The notes under the pieces were generated by a model. That model was given only the letters and a program-made list of their open reading frames with translations, did not search any database and was not told where the DNA came from. Shown here one piece after another: positions 34,262-43,220 of a DNA stretch of 64,000 bases (within the stretch, counting starts at the first letter, position 1; the number at the start of each line of letters is the position of its first letter). Origin of the DNA: Algoriphagus zhangzhouensis (GTDB lineage: Bacteria; Bacteroidota; Bacteroidia; Cytophagales; Cyclobacteriaceae); NCBI RefSeq assembly GCF_900148515.1, contig NZ_FRXN01000003.1, forward strand, positions 786,757 to 850,756, given 5' to 3'. Both the position numbers and the translations under genes were made by a program.

Positions 34262-36787
34262 TCATCCATTCCCTCTCAAAATCTCCATCGGAGGCTGATT
34301 GATGATTCTTCTACCATTCAACCAACCTAGGACAATTGTCAATCCCGTGATAGCCAAATAAAGTATCAAACCTGCTCCCCAAGCGGGACGGAATTCCATT
34401 TCAAAGACAAAAGCACTAAGTAACCACGTCGCCAAGAATGACAATAAGATTCCAGAAAGCGATGCCAAACTTCCCAGGAAGAAATATTCCAAGGTATTGA
34501 TCTTGCTGACTGTTCCAGAGTCCGCTCCCAATGTTCTTAACAATATGCTTTCTCGCATTCTTTGGTATTTACTGATGATCAAAGAACTGATCAGAACCAA
34601 AATACCCGTAGCAATACTGAAGAAAGCCATAAACTGGATCACAAAGCTGATTTTCCCCAGAATATCTTCTAGCGTTTCCACGATGGTACCTAAATTGATC
34701 ACCGAGATATTTGGGAAAGCTCGCACCACTTCCGCCTGTACATCTGCTGCTTCCCGGTCATTTTTTGTTTTGGTGATCAGCACATGGAATTTCGGTGCCT
34801 GATCTAGGACTCCTCCGGGGAACAAAACCAGAAAATTGGTAGAAACCTGATTGAATTTTACATCTCTCAAGCTACCGATGTAGGTTTTGATAGGTCGGCC
34901 TTGAACATTGAATTCCACTTCATCACCGATCTTTAAGCCATTTCCTTCTGCAAAGCCTTTTTCAAAGCTTACAAAAATAGAATCCCCTTTTGCACCAACT
35001 GGAATTAATTCCCCATCAGTCAAGGTCTCTGAAGAAATCAATGTATCCCGGTAGGTCACTCTAAACTCGCGATTATACAACCATCTCGAGTAATCTTCCT
35101 CCTCTGGCAATTCTTCATTTTCCTTTTTATCAATCCCATTGATTTCATTCAATTGCATGGTTACAATAGGAACTTCCTGCATGATCCGGAGATTTCTATC
35201 CAACAGCTTTCCTTTCACATCATCCAACTGGGCAGTCTGAATATCAAACATCAACATATTGGGTTGATCCTCTTTATCCGCAAACTTTGCCTCCGCTAGA
35301 AGTTGATTTTGAAGGAAAAACAAAGTGGAAATCATGGCAGTCCCCAAACCAATTGTCGCTATCAAAGAAATAGTCTGGTTGTTCGGTCTATACAAATTTG
35401 CCAAAGCCTGTCTGACGGTATAACGAAGTGAAATAGGCAAAAACTTCCTCACGGCCCACATGATCAACTGCCCTATTCCCCAAAGGATTCCAAAGGCAAA
35501 AACCACAAAAGCTGCAAATCCCAAGGCCATCATCATGGAGCCTAAAAGGTAAAAGCTGAATCCCCAAACGAATAGTAGAATCCCAACAATCACCATCCAT
35601 CTCAATGGATCTTTGAGCAAAGTAGAATCTGCAGTTTCAGGTCTCAAAGTAGCCATTGGAGAGACATTCCTAACCTTTAATAATGGCAGAAGAGCAAATA
35701 AAACTGAAACAAAAAGCCCAGTCAACACTCCAAAACCAACGGACATCCAGGAAATCCCAAAAGTCACTTCTACAGGTAGGAAATCCGCAAAAACAGCAGG
35801 TAGAATAAACTGAAGCAAGGTTCCCAGAACAGCACCCAATATGGCCCCGACCAATCCCATGATTTTGATTTCGGTCAGGTAGATAAACAGTACATCTCTT
35901 GAAGAAACTCCCAAACATCTCAAGACCGCAACCGATGCCAATTTCTCTTTCACAAATACATTAACTGCGGAAGCCACTCCCACACAGCCCAACAAAAGAG
36001 CGATGAATGCTACCAGACTCAAGAAATTGGATAGGTTACCAAAAGAGCGGCCTGTTGATCGTTTTCTATCCTCCACTGTATCGGCATCCACTCGATCGAT
36101 CTCCCATTGTTCTTGATATGGCTCAATCAATTTCTCTACATCGGTACCATCTGCGAATTGGAAATAGCGATTATACTCCACTCGGCTACCGTATTGAACC
36201 AAGCCGGTTTCTTCCAAATATGCCATTGGAATATAAACTGCTGGAGCCACAGTTGCCGTAATCCCGGTCTGTCCAGGTACTTTTTGAAGTTCTCCGACAA
36301 TTTCAAACTCAACCTCCCCTACTTTGATCTGATCTCCTACTTGTGCATTGAATTGAGCCATCAGAGTCTTTTCGACCAAGGCTTTCTTCCCTGCAGTTCG
36401 GAAATTAGATTCTCCATCCAAAGGAATTGTCTCTAGAACACCATAAAAAGGAAAGGCCCCTTCTAAAGCCCTTACCTGAGTCAATCTGCTCGCACCTGTT
36501 TTTGGGAAAGCTACCATGCTGGCAAAATTGACTTCAGCAGCAGTTTGGATAGCCAAAGAATCGATTGGCTGATCACCAATCGGATTTCGATTTTCCAGCA
36601 CCAAATCCGCTCCCAAAAGCTCCTTTGCCTGATTATCTATGTCTTTAGTCAAATTTTCACCAAAGGAACTTATCGCCACCAAAGCCGCGATTCCAACCAC
36701 AATGGAGGAAACAAAAAGTAAAAGGCGTGAGATGTTTTTCCGAAAATCCCGGAAAGCCATCTTTATAATCCAGTTAAAATCAGGCAT
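34262..36787 (-). CDS. ABC transporter permease, FtsX-type, eight or more membrane segments
   Basis: An 841-aa permease of the FtsX/LolE/YbbP superfamily. The N-terminal membrane helix (about residues 18-40) is followed by a large extracytoplasmic MacB-like domain. A first FtsX core lies at about 265-380 (LSLVAFIALLLGCVGVASAVNVFVKEK), and a second lies at the C-terminus (about 725-830; FSIATGILVLISSLIISKYQRMRESILLRTLGA). The duplicated FtsX core and length match YbbP-type permeases. It overlaps the ATPase gene by 8 nt (36780-36787). Export or lipid handling is inferred; no substrate can be named. Confidence 0.88.
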   Translation of the reverse strand: MPDFNWIIKMAFRDFRKNISRLLLFVSSIVVGIAALVAISSFGENLTKDIDNQAKELLGADLVLENRNPIGDQPIDSLAIQTAAEVNFASMVAFPKTGASRLTQVRALEGAFPFYGVLETIPLDGESNFRTAGKKALVEKTLMAQFNAQVGDQIKVGEVEFEIVGELQKVPGQTGITATVAPAVYIPMAYLEETGLVQYGSRVEYNRYFQFADGTDVEKLIEPYQEQWEIDRVDADTVEDRKRSTGRSFGNLSNFLSLVAFIALLLGCVGVASAVNVFVKEKLASVAVLRCLGVSSRDVLFIYLTEIKIMGLVGAILGAVLGTLLQFILPAVFADFLPVEVTFGISWMSVGFGVLTGLFVSVLFALLPLLKVRNVSPMATLRPETADSTLLKDPLRWMVIVGILLFVWGFSFYLLGSMMMALGFAAFVVFAFGILWGIGQLIMWAVRKFLPISLRYTVRQALANLYRPNNQTISLIATIGLGTAMISTLFFLQNQLLAEAKFADKEDQPNMLMFDIQTAQLDDVKGKLLDRNLRIMQEVPIVTMQLNEINGIDKKENEELPEEEDYSRWLYNREFRVTYRDTLISSETLTDGELIPVGAKGDSIFVSFEKGFAEGNGLKIGDEVEFNVQGRPIKTYIGSLRDVKFNQVSTNFLVLFPGGVLDQAPKFHVLITKTKNDREAADVQAEVVRAFPNISVINLGTIVETLEDILGKISFVIQFMAFFSIATGILVLISSLIISKYQRMRESILLRTLGADSGTVSKINTLEYFFLGSLASLSGILLSFLATWLLSAFVFEMEFRPAWGAGLILYLAITGLTIVLGWLNGRRIINQPPMEILRGNG

Positions 36788-37457
36788 GTGCTTCCTCCTG
36801 TATTTTTCCTCCTTTGATATGAATGATTCGCTGAGTTTTAGCCGCCAACTCCAAGTCGTGAGTCACCAAAACCAAAGTTGTTCCTTCTTCTTTATTTAGG
36901 TCAAAAATTAATTTCTCAATCATTTCACCTGTTTCAGTGTCCAAGTTTCCAGTTGGCTCATCTGCAAAAAGGATTTTCGGTTCATTGGCAAAAGCTCTGG
37001 CAATAGAAACACGTTGTTGTTCTCCACCAGAAAGCTGAGTTGGATAATGCGTCGCACGGTCACCCAGCCCCACTTTCTCCAATAATTCCTGCGCTTTCTT
37101 ACGGGCATCTTTCCTTTTTTTCAATTCCAGAGGAACCATGACATTTTCCAAAGCAGTCAAAGTCGGGAGAAGCTGGAAATTCTGAAAAATAAAGCCAACA
37201 TGCTGATTTCTGACTCTGGCCCTCTGATCTTCATTGAGGTTTTGTAAGTTTTCACCGTTCAAAGTCACTGAGCCTGTACTAGCAGAATCCAATCCGGCAC
37301 ATAGCCCCAAAAGTGTGGTTTTCCCACTTCCTGATGGCCCAACAATTGAAATGGTTTCTCCTGAAGAAATATCAAAATTCACGGAATCAAGTACCGTTAA
37401 TTTGCGACTTCCACTTTGATAGGTTTTACTAAGGTCTTGTATAGAAAGTATATTCAT
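36780..37457 (-). CDS. ABC transporter ATP-binding protein (YbbA/LolD type)
   Basis: A 225-aa ATPase. Walker A is GPSGSGKTTLLGLCAGLDS (about residues 39-57), the Q-loop is around FIFQNFQLLP, the ABC signature is LSGGEQQRVSIARAFANEP (about 142-160), Walker B ends ILFADEPTGNLD, and the switch histidine is in LVTHD. The LolD/MacB-type spacing, with DEPTGNLD, suggests export or lipoprotein-type transport rather than import. It is co-transcribed with the permease and is divergent from the TesA-like esterase. Confidence 0.93.
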   Translation of the reverse strand: MNILSIQDLSKTYQSGSRKLTVLDSVNFDISSGETISIVGPSGSGKTTLLGLCAGLDSASTGSVTLNGENLQNLNEDQRARVRNQHVGFIFQNFQLLPTLTALENVMVPLELKKRKDARKKAQELLEKVGLGDRATHYPTQLSGGEQQRVSIARAFANEPKILFADEPTGNLDTETGEMIEKLIFDLNKEEGTTLVLVTHDLELAAKTQRIIHIKGGKIQEEAHA

Positions 37458-37704
37458 CTTTTATTTTTAGGCAAATAATATCCCATTCAAACGAATAGGA
37501 TCGGACAGGGTTAGAAATAGAATCCAATTGGTTAAAATCGAATCAATTGAACCGAAAATAGGACGAAATCTTCATTTCCCCTTGCCCACTGATAAAAATT
37601 CAATCTACAGGATGATTTTGAGATTCTGCTCCTTTCCTTTGATTTCTGAAAGAATTCGAACTTTTTTACTTGAAATCCATTAAATAGGAATAGAAATTTG
37701 AACT

Positions 37705-38388
37705 ATGAATATTTCCAGAACCATACTTTCCTTTTGCCTCATTTCTTTAGGCCTTGCTTCTTTTTCCTGCTCTGAATCCAAAAAAGCAGAAACAGTACAA
37801 ACTGCTTCAGCGGATCAACCAGGGGCTCAAGAACCTGAGATGAAAACCATACTTTTCTTTGGGAATAGTCTAACAGCAGGCTATGGAATTGATCAGGATG
37901 ATTCCTTTTCAGGCTTGGTTCAGGACAAAATCGACAGTCTAGGATTGAATTATAGAGTAATCAATGGAGGATTGAGCGGAGAAACTACCGCAGGAGGTCT
38001 GAGCCGATTGGATTGGTTTTTGGAAGATCAGCCAGAAATCTTCATACTGGAATTGGGCGGAAATGATGGGCTTCGTGGTATCCAATTGAGTGAAACCAAA
38101 AGTAATCTGGAGAAAATCATAGATAAGGTGAAAGGCAAATTCCCTGGAACCAAAATCATCTTGGCAGGAATGCAAATCCCACCTAATATGGGACAGGAAT
38201 ATACTGATGAGTTCAAGGAAATTTATCCCGTAGTGGCACAAGAAAAAGACGTGACTTTGATTCCTTTTTTATTGGAAGGAGTAGCTGGAGATCCTGAATT
38301 AAACTTGCCCGATGGCATCCATCCTACAGAAGAAGGACATAAAATTGTCTACAAAACTGTTTGGCCTTTTATTGAATCCAATCTTTGA
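37705..38388 (+). CDS. tesA: SGNH-hydrolase, TesA-like arylesterase/lysophospholipase (lipoprotein)
   Basis: A 227-aa protein of the GDSL/SGNH family, similar to TesA. The lipobox LASFSC puts the lipid-modified cysteine at about residue 22. The four SGNH blocks are present: FFGNSLTAGYG (nucleophile S in GNSL), the glycine block INGGLSGETTAGG, ELGGNDGLRG (catalytic N) and DGIHPTEEGH (D and H). The gene is divergent from an ABC ATPase/permease pair, as tesA is from ybbAP in E. coli. Its last 40 nt overlap the convergent ATP-grasp gene. Confidence 0.9.
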   Translation: MNISRTILSFCLISLGLASFSCSESKKAETVQTASADQPGAQEPEMKTILFFGNSLTAGYGIDQDDSFSGLVQDKIDSLGLNYRVINGGLSGETTAGGLSRLDWFLEDQPEIFILELGGNDGLRGIQLSETKSNLEKIIDKVKGKFPGTKIILAGMQIPPNMGQEYTDEFKEIYPVVAQEKDVTLIPFLLEGVAGDPELNLPDGIHPTEEGHKIVYKTVWPFIESNL

Positions 38389-39413
38389 GTTTTCTTTTGG
38401 TTTGTAGATATCATTGATATCCCTTTTAGAGAAACAGTCCCAAAAGCAGGAGATAAATATTCGGATGGATCAAAAGGTTCTCTTTTGACCCACCTGATTA
38501 ATGCTTTAGGCAGTTGAACTCCTGATAGGTGAGAAAATGGGTATCCCCCGCTAAACCTTGGATTAAATTCTAGAATAAAGCAGCCTTTTTCATTGACAAA
38601 GACATCTGCATCCAATACCAAAGGGTGCTTGGTCAAGGTTGCTATTTTTAAACCTAACTCACTTAATTCAGGCTTATCAATAGTTTCTGCACCTTCAGTC
38701 TCTCCTCCTTTTCGAAAGATTTTTCTATTGACCACAGTTATTTGATGATTCCCATCAAGATCATTGATAATATCCAGCATATATTCTTCCCCAGACAATT
38801 TTTCCATGATCAAAATCGCCCCTTCAAAATCCTGACTACTCTCAAATTTTAAAATTGAGCTTTCGACTTCCTTTCTGAGTTTTTTATAATAAAAAGTAAG
38901 CTCTTCATCATTTTCGGCAACATAAACTCCCACAGAGCCCATCCCCCATCTTGGTTTTAATACCACAGGAAAATCAATTAAGCCTGCTGATTTTGCCGAA
39001 TGAAATTGGTCCAGAGACAAAAACACAGGAACTGTCTGAAATCCATTTTCTTTCAGAAACTGATAAGTTTTGAACTTATCGTTGGAAAGAAGAGCCAAAT
39101 CTAAGCTAGGCACTAAAACATGGATACCCAATTCCAAAAACTCCTCCTTTTCCTTTGCCAAAACAGGTAGTTCCAAATCAAGAAGAGGAACAATCAATTG
39201 AATACCATTTTCCAAACAAAACTGCTTAAGAAAAGGAATATAATCCTGGGAAATAATCGGAGGGGCTATTTCCATAGCATCAGCCACATATAAGGCAGGA
39301 GAATTAGAATGACTATTGACAGCATAGACTTTTCCTCCATAAGGCGAAACAGCTTCCTTAAAATAGTCTATCAGATAATTTCGTCTTCCTACACTTGTTA
39401 AAAGAACATTCAT
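38349..39413 (-). CDS. ATP-grasp ligase (carbamoyl-phosphate-synthase-like)
   Basis: A 354-aa ATP-grasp enzyme. I start it at the ATG 39413 (MNVLLTSVGRRNYLID), which leaves a 1-nt gap to the preceding gene; the longer frame from 39434 would overlap it. The PreATP-grasp part spans residues 1-105, followed by the grasp domain with FPVVLKPRWGMGSVGVYV (lysine and glycine loop), an E-containing MEKLSGEEYMLDIIND and the metal triad ECFILEFNPRFSGGYP-type motif (E and N). Such proteins join a carboxylate and an amine or amino acid. It is the last gene of a four-gene operon with an acetyltransferase, a glycosyltransferase and a BKACE enzyme. The substrate is unknown. Confidence 0.85.
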   Translation of the reverse strand: MNVLLTSVGRRNYLIDYFKEAVSPYGGKVYAVNSHSNSPALYVADAMEIAPPIISQDYIPFLKQFCLENGIQLIVPLLDLELPVLAKEKEEFLELGIHVLVPSLDLALLSNDKFKTYQFLKENGFQTVPVFLSLDQFHSAKSAGLIDFPVVLKPRWGMGSVGVYVAENDEELTFYYKKLRKEVESSILKFESSQDFEGAILIMEKLSGEEYMLDIINDLDGNHQITVVNRKIFRKGGETEGAETIDKPELSELGLKIATLTKHPLVLDADVFVNEKGCFILEFNPRFSGGYPFSHLSGVQLPKALIRWVKREPFDPSEYLSPAFGTVSLKGISMISTNQKKTQRLDSIKGQTVL

Positions 39414-39414
39414 C

Positions 39415-40110
39415 CTATTTAAAATCAGGTTCAAGCTCTATTCCTTTCCATCTTTCATTTTCACGAATAACCTTACATGGGTTCCCATAAGCGATTACTC
39501 CATCAGGAATGTCCCTAGTAACTACGCTTCCTGCCCCAATGAGGCATCTCTTACCAATAGTCACATTATTTGAAACACTTACCCCAGTTCCTATTTCTGT
39601 TCCTTCACCGATATTCACAAATCCGGACAAAACAGCTCCGGGATTAATATTGACAAAATCCCCTAAAACAGCATGATGACCTACGGATGCAGACCTTTTG
39701 ATCGTAATTCCAAAGCCCAATTGGCACATGGAAGAAACTAAAGCCATCGGCTCTATCAAGATTCCACCAGCCTGTTCTGAACTTGGGCCAAAGTAGGTTT
39801 GAGGATGGATCACATCCACATATCGACTTTGAGAAACTCCATGTTTATTCTTGAAAAAATGATAAAGCAGATATTTCACATTGGAATGATGAACGCCAAA
39901 CTGGACAGGCAAAGCAATATTTTCATTAAAATCGTATTCATTCTCGAAAAAATGTGTTGCGGAATATCTATCCGATATAATACAATTAGGTCGATCCACA
40001 TTCTTTACAATATCGTATTGATTAATCCCCAATAGTTCGGAAGCCAAATCCATTGCCACAGCTACACCACCGTCACTATGACCCACTAATATCATTTTAT
40101 TTTCATTCAT
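39415..40110 (-). CDS. NeuD/PglD-type hexapeptide acetyltransferase
   Basis: A 231-aa protein with an N-terminal Rossmann-like PglD_N domain (MILVGHSDGGVAVAMDLASELLG, about residues 6-28) and a C-terminal left-handed beta-helix (about 110-215) of hexapeptide repeats (for example VNINPGAVLSGFVNIGEGTEIGTGVSVSNNVTIGKRCLIGAGSVVTRDIPDGVIAYG). The catalytic-type histidine is in SVGHHAVLGDFV. The family acetylates amino or hydroxyl groups on sugar nucleotides or sialic acid. Compared with true NeuD, the N-terminal GxGGH loop reads GHSDGG, and ~45 residues are inserted between the two domains (RPNCII...), which is unusual. It is 1 nt from the ATP-grasp gene. Confidence 0.82.
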   Translation of the reverse strand: MNENKMILVGHSDGGVAVAMDLASELLGINQYDIVKNVDRPNCIISDRYSATHFFENEYDFNENIALPVQFGVHHSNVKYLLYHFFKNKHGVSQSRYVDVIHPQTYFGPSSEQAGGILIEPMALVSSMCQLGFGITIKRSASVGHHAVLGDFVNINPGAVLSGFVNIGEGTEIGTGVSVSNNVTIGKRCLIGAGSVVTRDIPDGVIAYGNPCKVIRENERWKGIELEPDFK

Positions 40111-40141
40111 AGGTTTATATAGTTGAAAGAAATGTACTTGC

Positions 40142-40990
40142 TCATCTTACTATAAAATTGGAGTAATACCTCTTCATGGAATAAGCTATTGATCTAATAA
40201 ATAAAAACGGATCATGATGGATATACCTAAATAAAAACCAATTATTCCTATACAAAGCCTTATGATTTTTCTTTTTGGATTTGCTTAAATAAAGTCCATT
40301 CGGATTATATCGATAAAAGCTAGTTGTATCTGGAAGATAAATAACGGAGCCTTTTTTCTTATAGAATGAGAACAAAATCTGATCAAGGGGAATTGGTTTT
40401 TTGACAATTGGATTCTCTAGTAATTCACTCATACTATTTCTAATCATCCAACTGGATATATGTCCCATATAAAATATTTTCTTTAGATCTCTTTTCACAA
40501 AAATCTTAAAGGAATCTGGGACCCCAGGAGGCTTTTTCCCAGGCTGTCGATCAATTTCCGTGTTTGTTAGACAAATGGAGCAATCCTTGTTTTTCTCCAT
40601 TATATCTACCTGCTTTTGGAGTTTATATGGATCTATCCAATAATCATCTCCGTCACAAATACATATATATTTTCCTTTTGCATCCCTGTATAAACCCAAA
40701 TGGTTGAACCGGCCAGCCCTCCTTCCATACATGATTGCTTTTTCCTCTTCTTTTCTTAAAAAAAGTCGAATCTTTTCTGGGTATTTATCAGCAAAGGTCT
40801 TGGCTATTTCACGCGTACCATCAGTACTTGCATCTTCACCGATAAGGATCTCAAATGGAAAGGCTGTTTTCTGAGCGAGAATGCTCTCTAGACATTCGCC
40901 AATATAATCCTCATGTTGAAATGCGGGAACACAAACGCTGACCAAAGGATCTTCTGAAAAATCTGATTTTTGTCCTTCTTGGGCCTTCAT
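40142..40990 (-). CDS. Family 2 glycosyltransferase
   Basis: A 282-aa GT-A-fold glycosyltransferase. The N-terminal VSVCVPAFQHEDYIGECLESIL (about 18-39) and LIGEDASTDGTREIAKTFA (about 49-67) are family hallmarks, and the metal-binding DxD-type motif is ICDGDDYWIDPYKLQKQ (about 114-130). A lysine/tyrosine-rich C-terminal part contains no clear transmembrane helix, so it is peripheral. It sits in the operon behind the BKACE gene (8-nt gap). The target could be a surface glycan or lipid carrier, but no flippase or polymerase gene is next to it. Confidence 0.9.
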   Translation of the reverse strand: MKAQEGQKSDFSEDPLVSVCVPAFQHEDYIGECLESILAQKTAFPFEILIGEDASTDGTREIAKTFADKYPEKIRLFLRKEEEKAIMYGRRAGRFNHLGLYRDAKGKYICICDGDDYWIDPYKLQKQVDIMEKNKDCSICLTNTEIDRQPGKKPPGVPDSFKIFVKRDLKKIFYMGHISSWMIRNSMSELLENPIVKKPIPLDQILFSFYKKKGSVIYLPDTTSFYRYNPNGLYLSKSKKKNHKALYRNNWFLFRYIHHDPFLFIRSIAYSMKRYYSNFIVR

Positions 40991-40998
40991 TTTTAGAT

Positions 40999-41862
40999 TT
41001 AATTTGACTGAAAAAATTCAGCTTTCGAAGTTATCCTACTAGAGTTATAAAAACCCATTTGCCCCATTTCTTTTGGTTTCAAGAATTCTTTCCCATTAAT
41101 CTCAATCAAATCATGGACTCTTTTCACCAATTCTATATTAGAACAAAGCCTTGTTTTCTTGGAATCCCAGTAAATATTGTCTTCCAAACCTACCCTTACT
41201 CCATAGCCAAGAGAAATCGCTATAGAATTTACTGGCAATTGATATTCGCCTAGACCAGCAAGAGTGATCCAATTGTCCTTAGATATTTCCTGGATAGCCT
41301 GACCGATATGAGATGGACTAGCCTGATAGCCGGCTATGTTTCCAAAAAGCAAATTCCAATAAACTGGACCTTGGATTATTTTCTTTTTGATCAAATAGTT
41401 TCCATAATTAATCATCCCAAGATCAAATGCTTCCAACTCCGGCGTCACACCATAGGATTTCATTTTTTCTGCTAGCGAAATTATCATTTCAGGCGCATTG
41501 ACTGAGGCCTGTCTTAGAAAGTTGAGGGAGGAAAGTGTTAAAGAACACATATCCGGCTTCAATTCAATTACTGCAGATCTTTTCTCAAATTCCGGAAAAT
41601 TTCTTCCAGAGGTACTCCCGCAAATAATCAATTCAGGACAATACTTACGTACACCTTCAAATATCTGCTGGTAAACAGATTGTTTATAAGTAGGAACCCC
41701 ATCTTCATTTCTCGCATGGAGATGAGCTATAGTAATCCCTATCTCATAGGCTTCATGGGTTTGCTCTATCACTTCTTGAGGACTGATTGGAACAAAAGGT
41801 GTTTGGCTCTTTTGAGGAATCATTCCAGTTGGACAAAAATTCACCAAAATCTTACTTTTCAT
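40999..41862 (-). CDS. BKACE family enzyme (3-keto-5-aminohexanoate cleavage enzyme-like)
   Basis: A 287-aa TIM-barrel protein of the BKACE (DUF849) family, whose members condense beta-keto acids with acetyl-CoA and split them, with zinc. The zinc-binding HxH motif is H47-L-H49 in AHLHARNEDG. PELEAFD lies at 141-147, and the family's VGLEDN motif with E227 is in GVRVGLEDNIYW. The first strand reads LVNFCPTGMIP instead of the usual xTxAxTGG start. It is the first gene of a sugar-related operon and has its own promoter-like element. In a lysine-fermentation context it would sit with kdd/kal genes, which are absent here, so the substrate is probably different. Confidence 0.88.
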   Translation of the reverse strand: MKSKILVNFCPTGMIPQKSQTPFVPISPQEVIEQTHEAYEIGITIAHLHARNEDGVPTYKQSVYQQIFEGVRKYCPELIICGSTSGRNFPEFEKRSAVIELKPDMCSLTLSSLNFLRQASVNAPEMIISLAEKMKSYGVTPELEAFDLGMINYGNYLIKKKIIQGPVYWNLLFGNIAGYQASPSHIGQAIQEISKDNWITLAGLGEYQLPVNSIAISLGYGVRVGLEDNIYWDSKKTRLCSNIELVKRVHDLIEINGKEFLKPKEMGQMGFYNSSRITSKAEFFQSN

Positions 41863-41910
41863 GATATTTCGGGAGTGTTAAAAAACTTTTGATTTTTGTT
41901 ATATAAATAT

Positions 41911-41939
41911 CAAATTTAATGATGAAATTCAAAAATCAA
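41911..41939 (-). promoter_or_regulatory. Promoter of the BKACE operon
   Basis: On the minus strand TTG, 18 nt, then TAAATTTG (exact TAnnTTTG). It lies about 50 nt upstream of the BKACE ATG in the divergent region shared with the ATP-grasp gene at 41990. Confidence 0.6.
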
Positions 41940-41989
41940 TATACAAACGTAATTTTAACTAGATAAAACAAACTTTTCAGCCTTAAGAA

Positions 41990-43036
41990 ATGTCACTTAA
42001 AAAATTGGTTAGAAAATTTATTAAATCTTGGAATCAGCACCAACATTATAAAAATTGGCACCTCAAGGATCATTACTCAAATATTGAAGGGAAACTAAAA
42101 AAGCAGCTTATTGATAAGGGGTTTTATCCTAGCGATTCCATTATATATGATTTCGAAAAGCATGGCTTTGACGCATTTCTAAATCAGAGAGATTACAAAA
42201 TTCTTAATCATTTAAATGGAGTAACATCCCAATTGATAGATAATAAGGCGTTTTTACCAATAATTCTACAGTCCATTCCCGAATTCCTACCAGAGTTTTT
42301 TGCATTCGTTTCTAATGGAAACCCCAAATTTACACGAGGTGACAATTCTTCATCAAACAATCTTGACAAAATATTAAATAACGCCCTTTCAAAACATAAG
42401 AAAATAATCATTAAACCAACGTCGGATTTTGGAGGGAACAACATTTTGGTTGTTGATAAAGAAAATATCGATCAAGGAATCCAAAAAATTAAAAAAGGGA
42501 ATTATGTCATTAATAATTACCTGGAAAATGAGGATTTCATCAAAGCTATTCATCCCGGATCACTGAATACCTTCCGAGTGGTTTTTTTCAAAAATAAACT
42601 GGGGAAAAATGAGATTCTAATGATTGCTCATCGGTTTGGAAGCTCCTTATCCAAATCTGTTGACAACATTTCCCAAGGAGGGCTTGCATGTAGTATTGAT
42701 TTAGAAACTGGTCGGTTCTCCAAGGCTTGTTCCTATGTCAACCCTTCCTTCATTGGCTGGTATGATAAGCACATGGAGTCAGGAGCAAAAATTGAAGGAG
42801 TTTCTGCCCCAAACTGGAAAAAAACTAAAGAAGACATTCAAAAAATAGTGGACACTTTGGACTTTATTGAATTTGCCGGGCTAGATCTGGCATTTACTAC
42901 ACAGGGACTTAAAGTCATCGAAATCAATTCAAAACCCCAAGCACAACTAATGCAGGTAAGTGGTCCAGCTCTGATTAATCAAGACTTTAAAGATTTCATT
43001 TATTCTAAGGGATATAATCCAAAAAGAAAAGCTTGA
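41990..43036 (+). CDS. Sugar-transfer-associated ATP-grasp protein
   Basis: A 348-aa protein resembling the ATPgrasp_ST family found near polysaccharide and glycosyltransferase loci. Motifs in order: FVSNGNPKFTRG, the nucleotide-binding lysine in KKIIIKPTSDFGGNNILV (about 135-152), a substrate region AIHPGSLNTFRVVFFKN (about 191-207), SQGGLACSIDLETGR, and the C-terminal metal-binding segment EFAGLDLAFTTQGLKVIEINSKPQ (about 304-327). There is no signal peptide. It is divergent from the BKACE operon and sits on AT-richer DNA than the flanking genes. The acceptor and donor are not known. Confidence 0.82.
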   Translation: MSLKKLVRKFIKSWNQHQHYKNWHLKDHYSNIEGKLKKQLIDKGFYPSDSIIYDFEKHGFDAFLNQRDYKILNHLNGVTSQLIDNKAFLPIILQSIPEFLPEFFAFVSNGNPKFTRGDNSSSNNLDKILNNALSKHKKIIIKPTSDFGGNNILVVDKENIDQGIQKIKKGNYVINNYLENEDFIKAIHPGSLNTFRVVFFKNKLGKNEILMIAHRFGSSLSKSVDNISQGGLACSIDLETGRFSKACSYVNPSFIGWYDKHMESGAKIEGVSAPNWKKTKEDIQKIVDTLDFIEFAGLDLAFTTQGLKVIEINSKPQAQLMQVSGPALINQDFKDFIYSKGYNPKRKA

Positions 43037-43220
43037 AAAGGAATAAATTTATAACTAAAACTCAATCTGTGTCAGTAAAATACAGCTTCTAATTTTTAAT
43101 CATTTTAAATTAGCACTCCATACTTCCCCACATCATCATTTTTTCCCTTTTGGCATAATTCGAATTTCGATACAGGTTTTTTTTATCTTAAATTTTCGAC
43201 TTCATTAAAAATTTTTGGAA

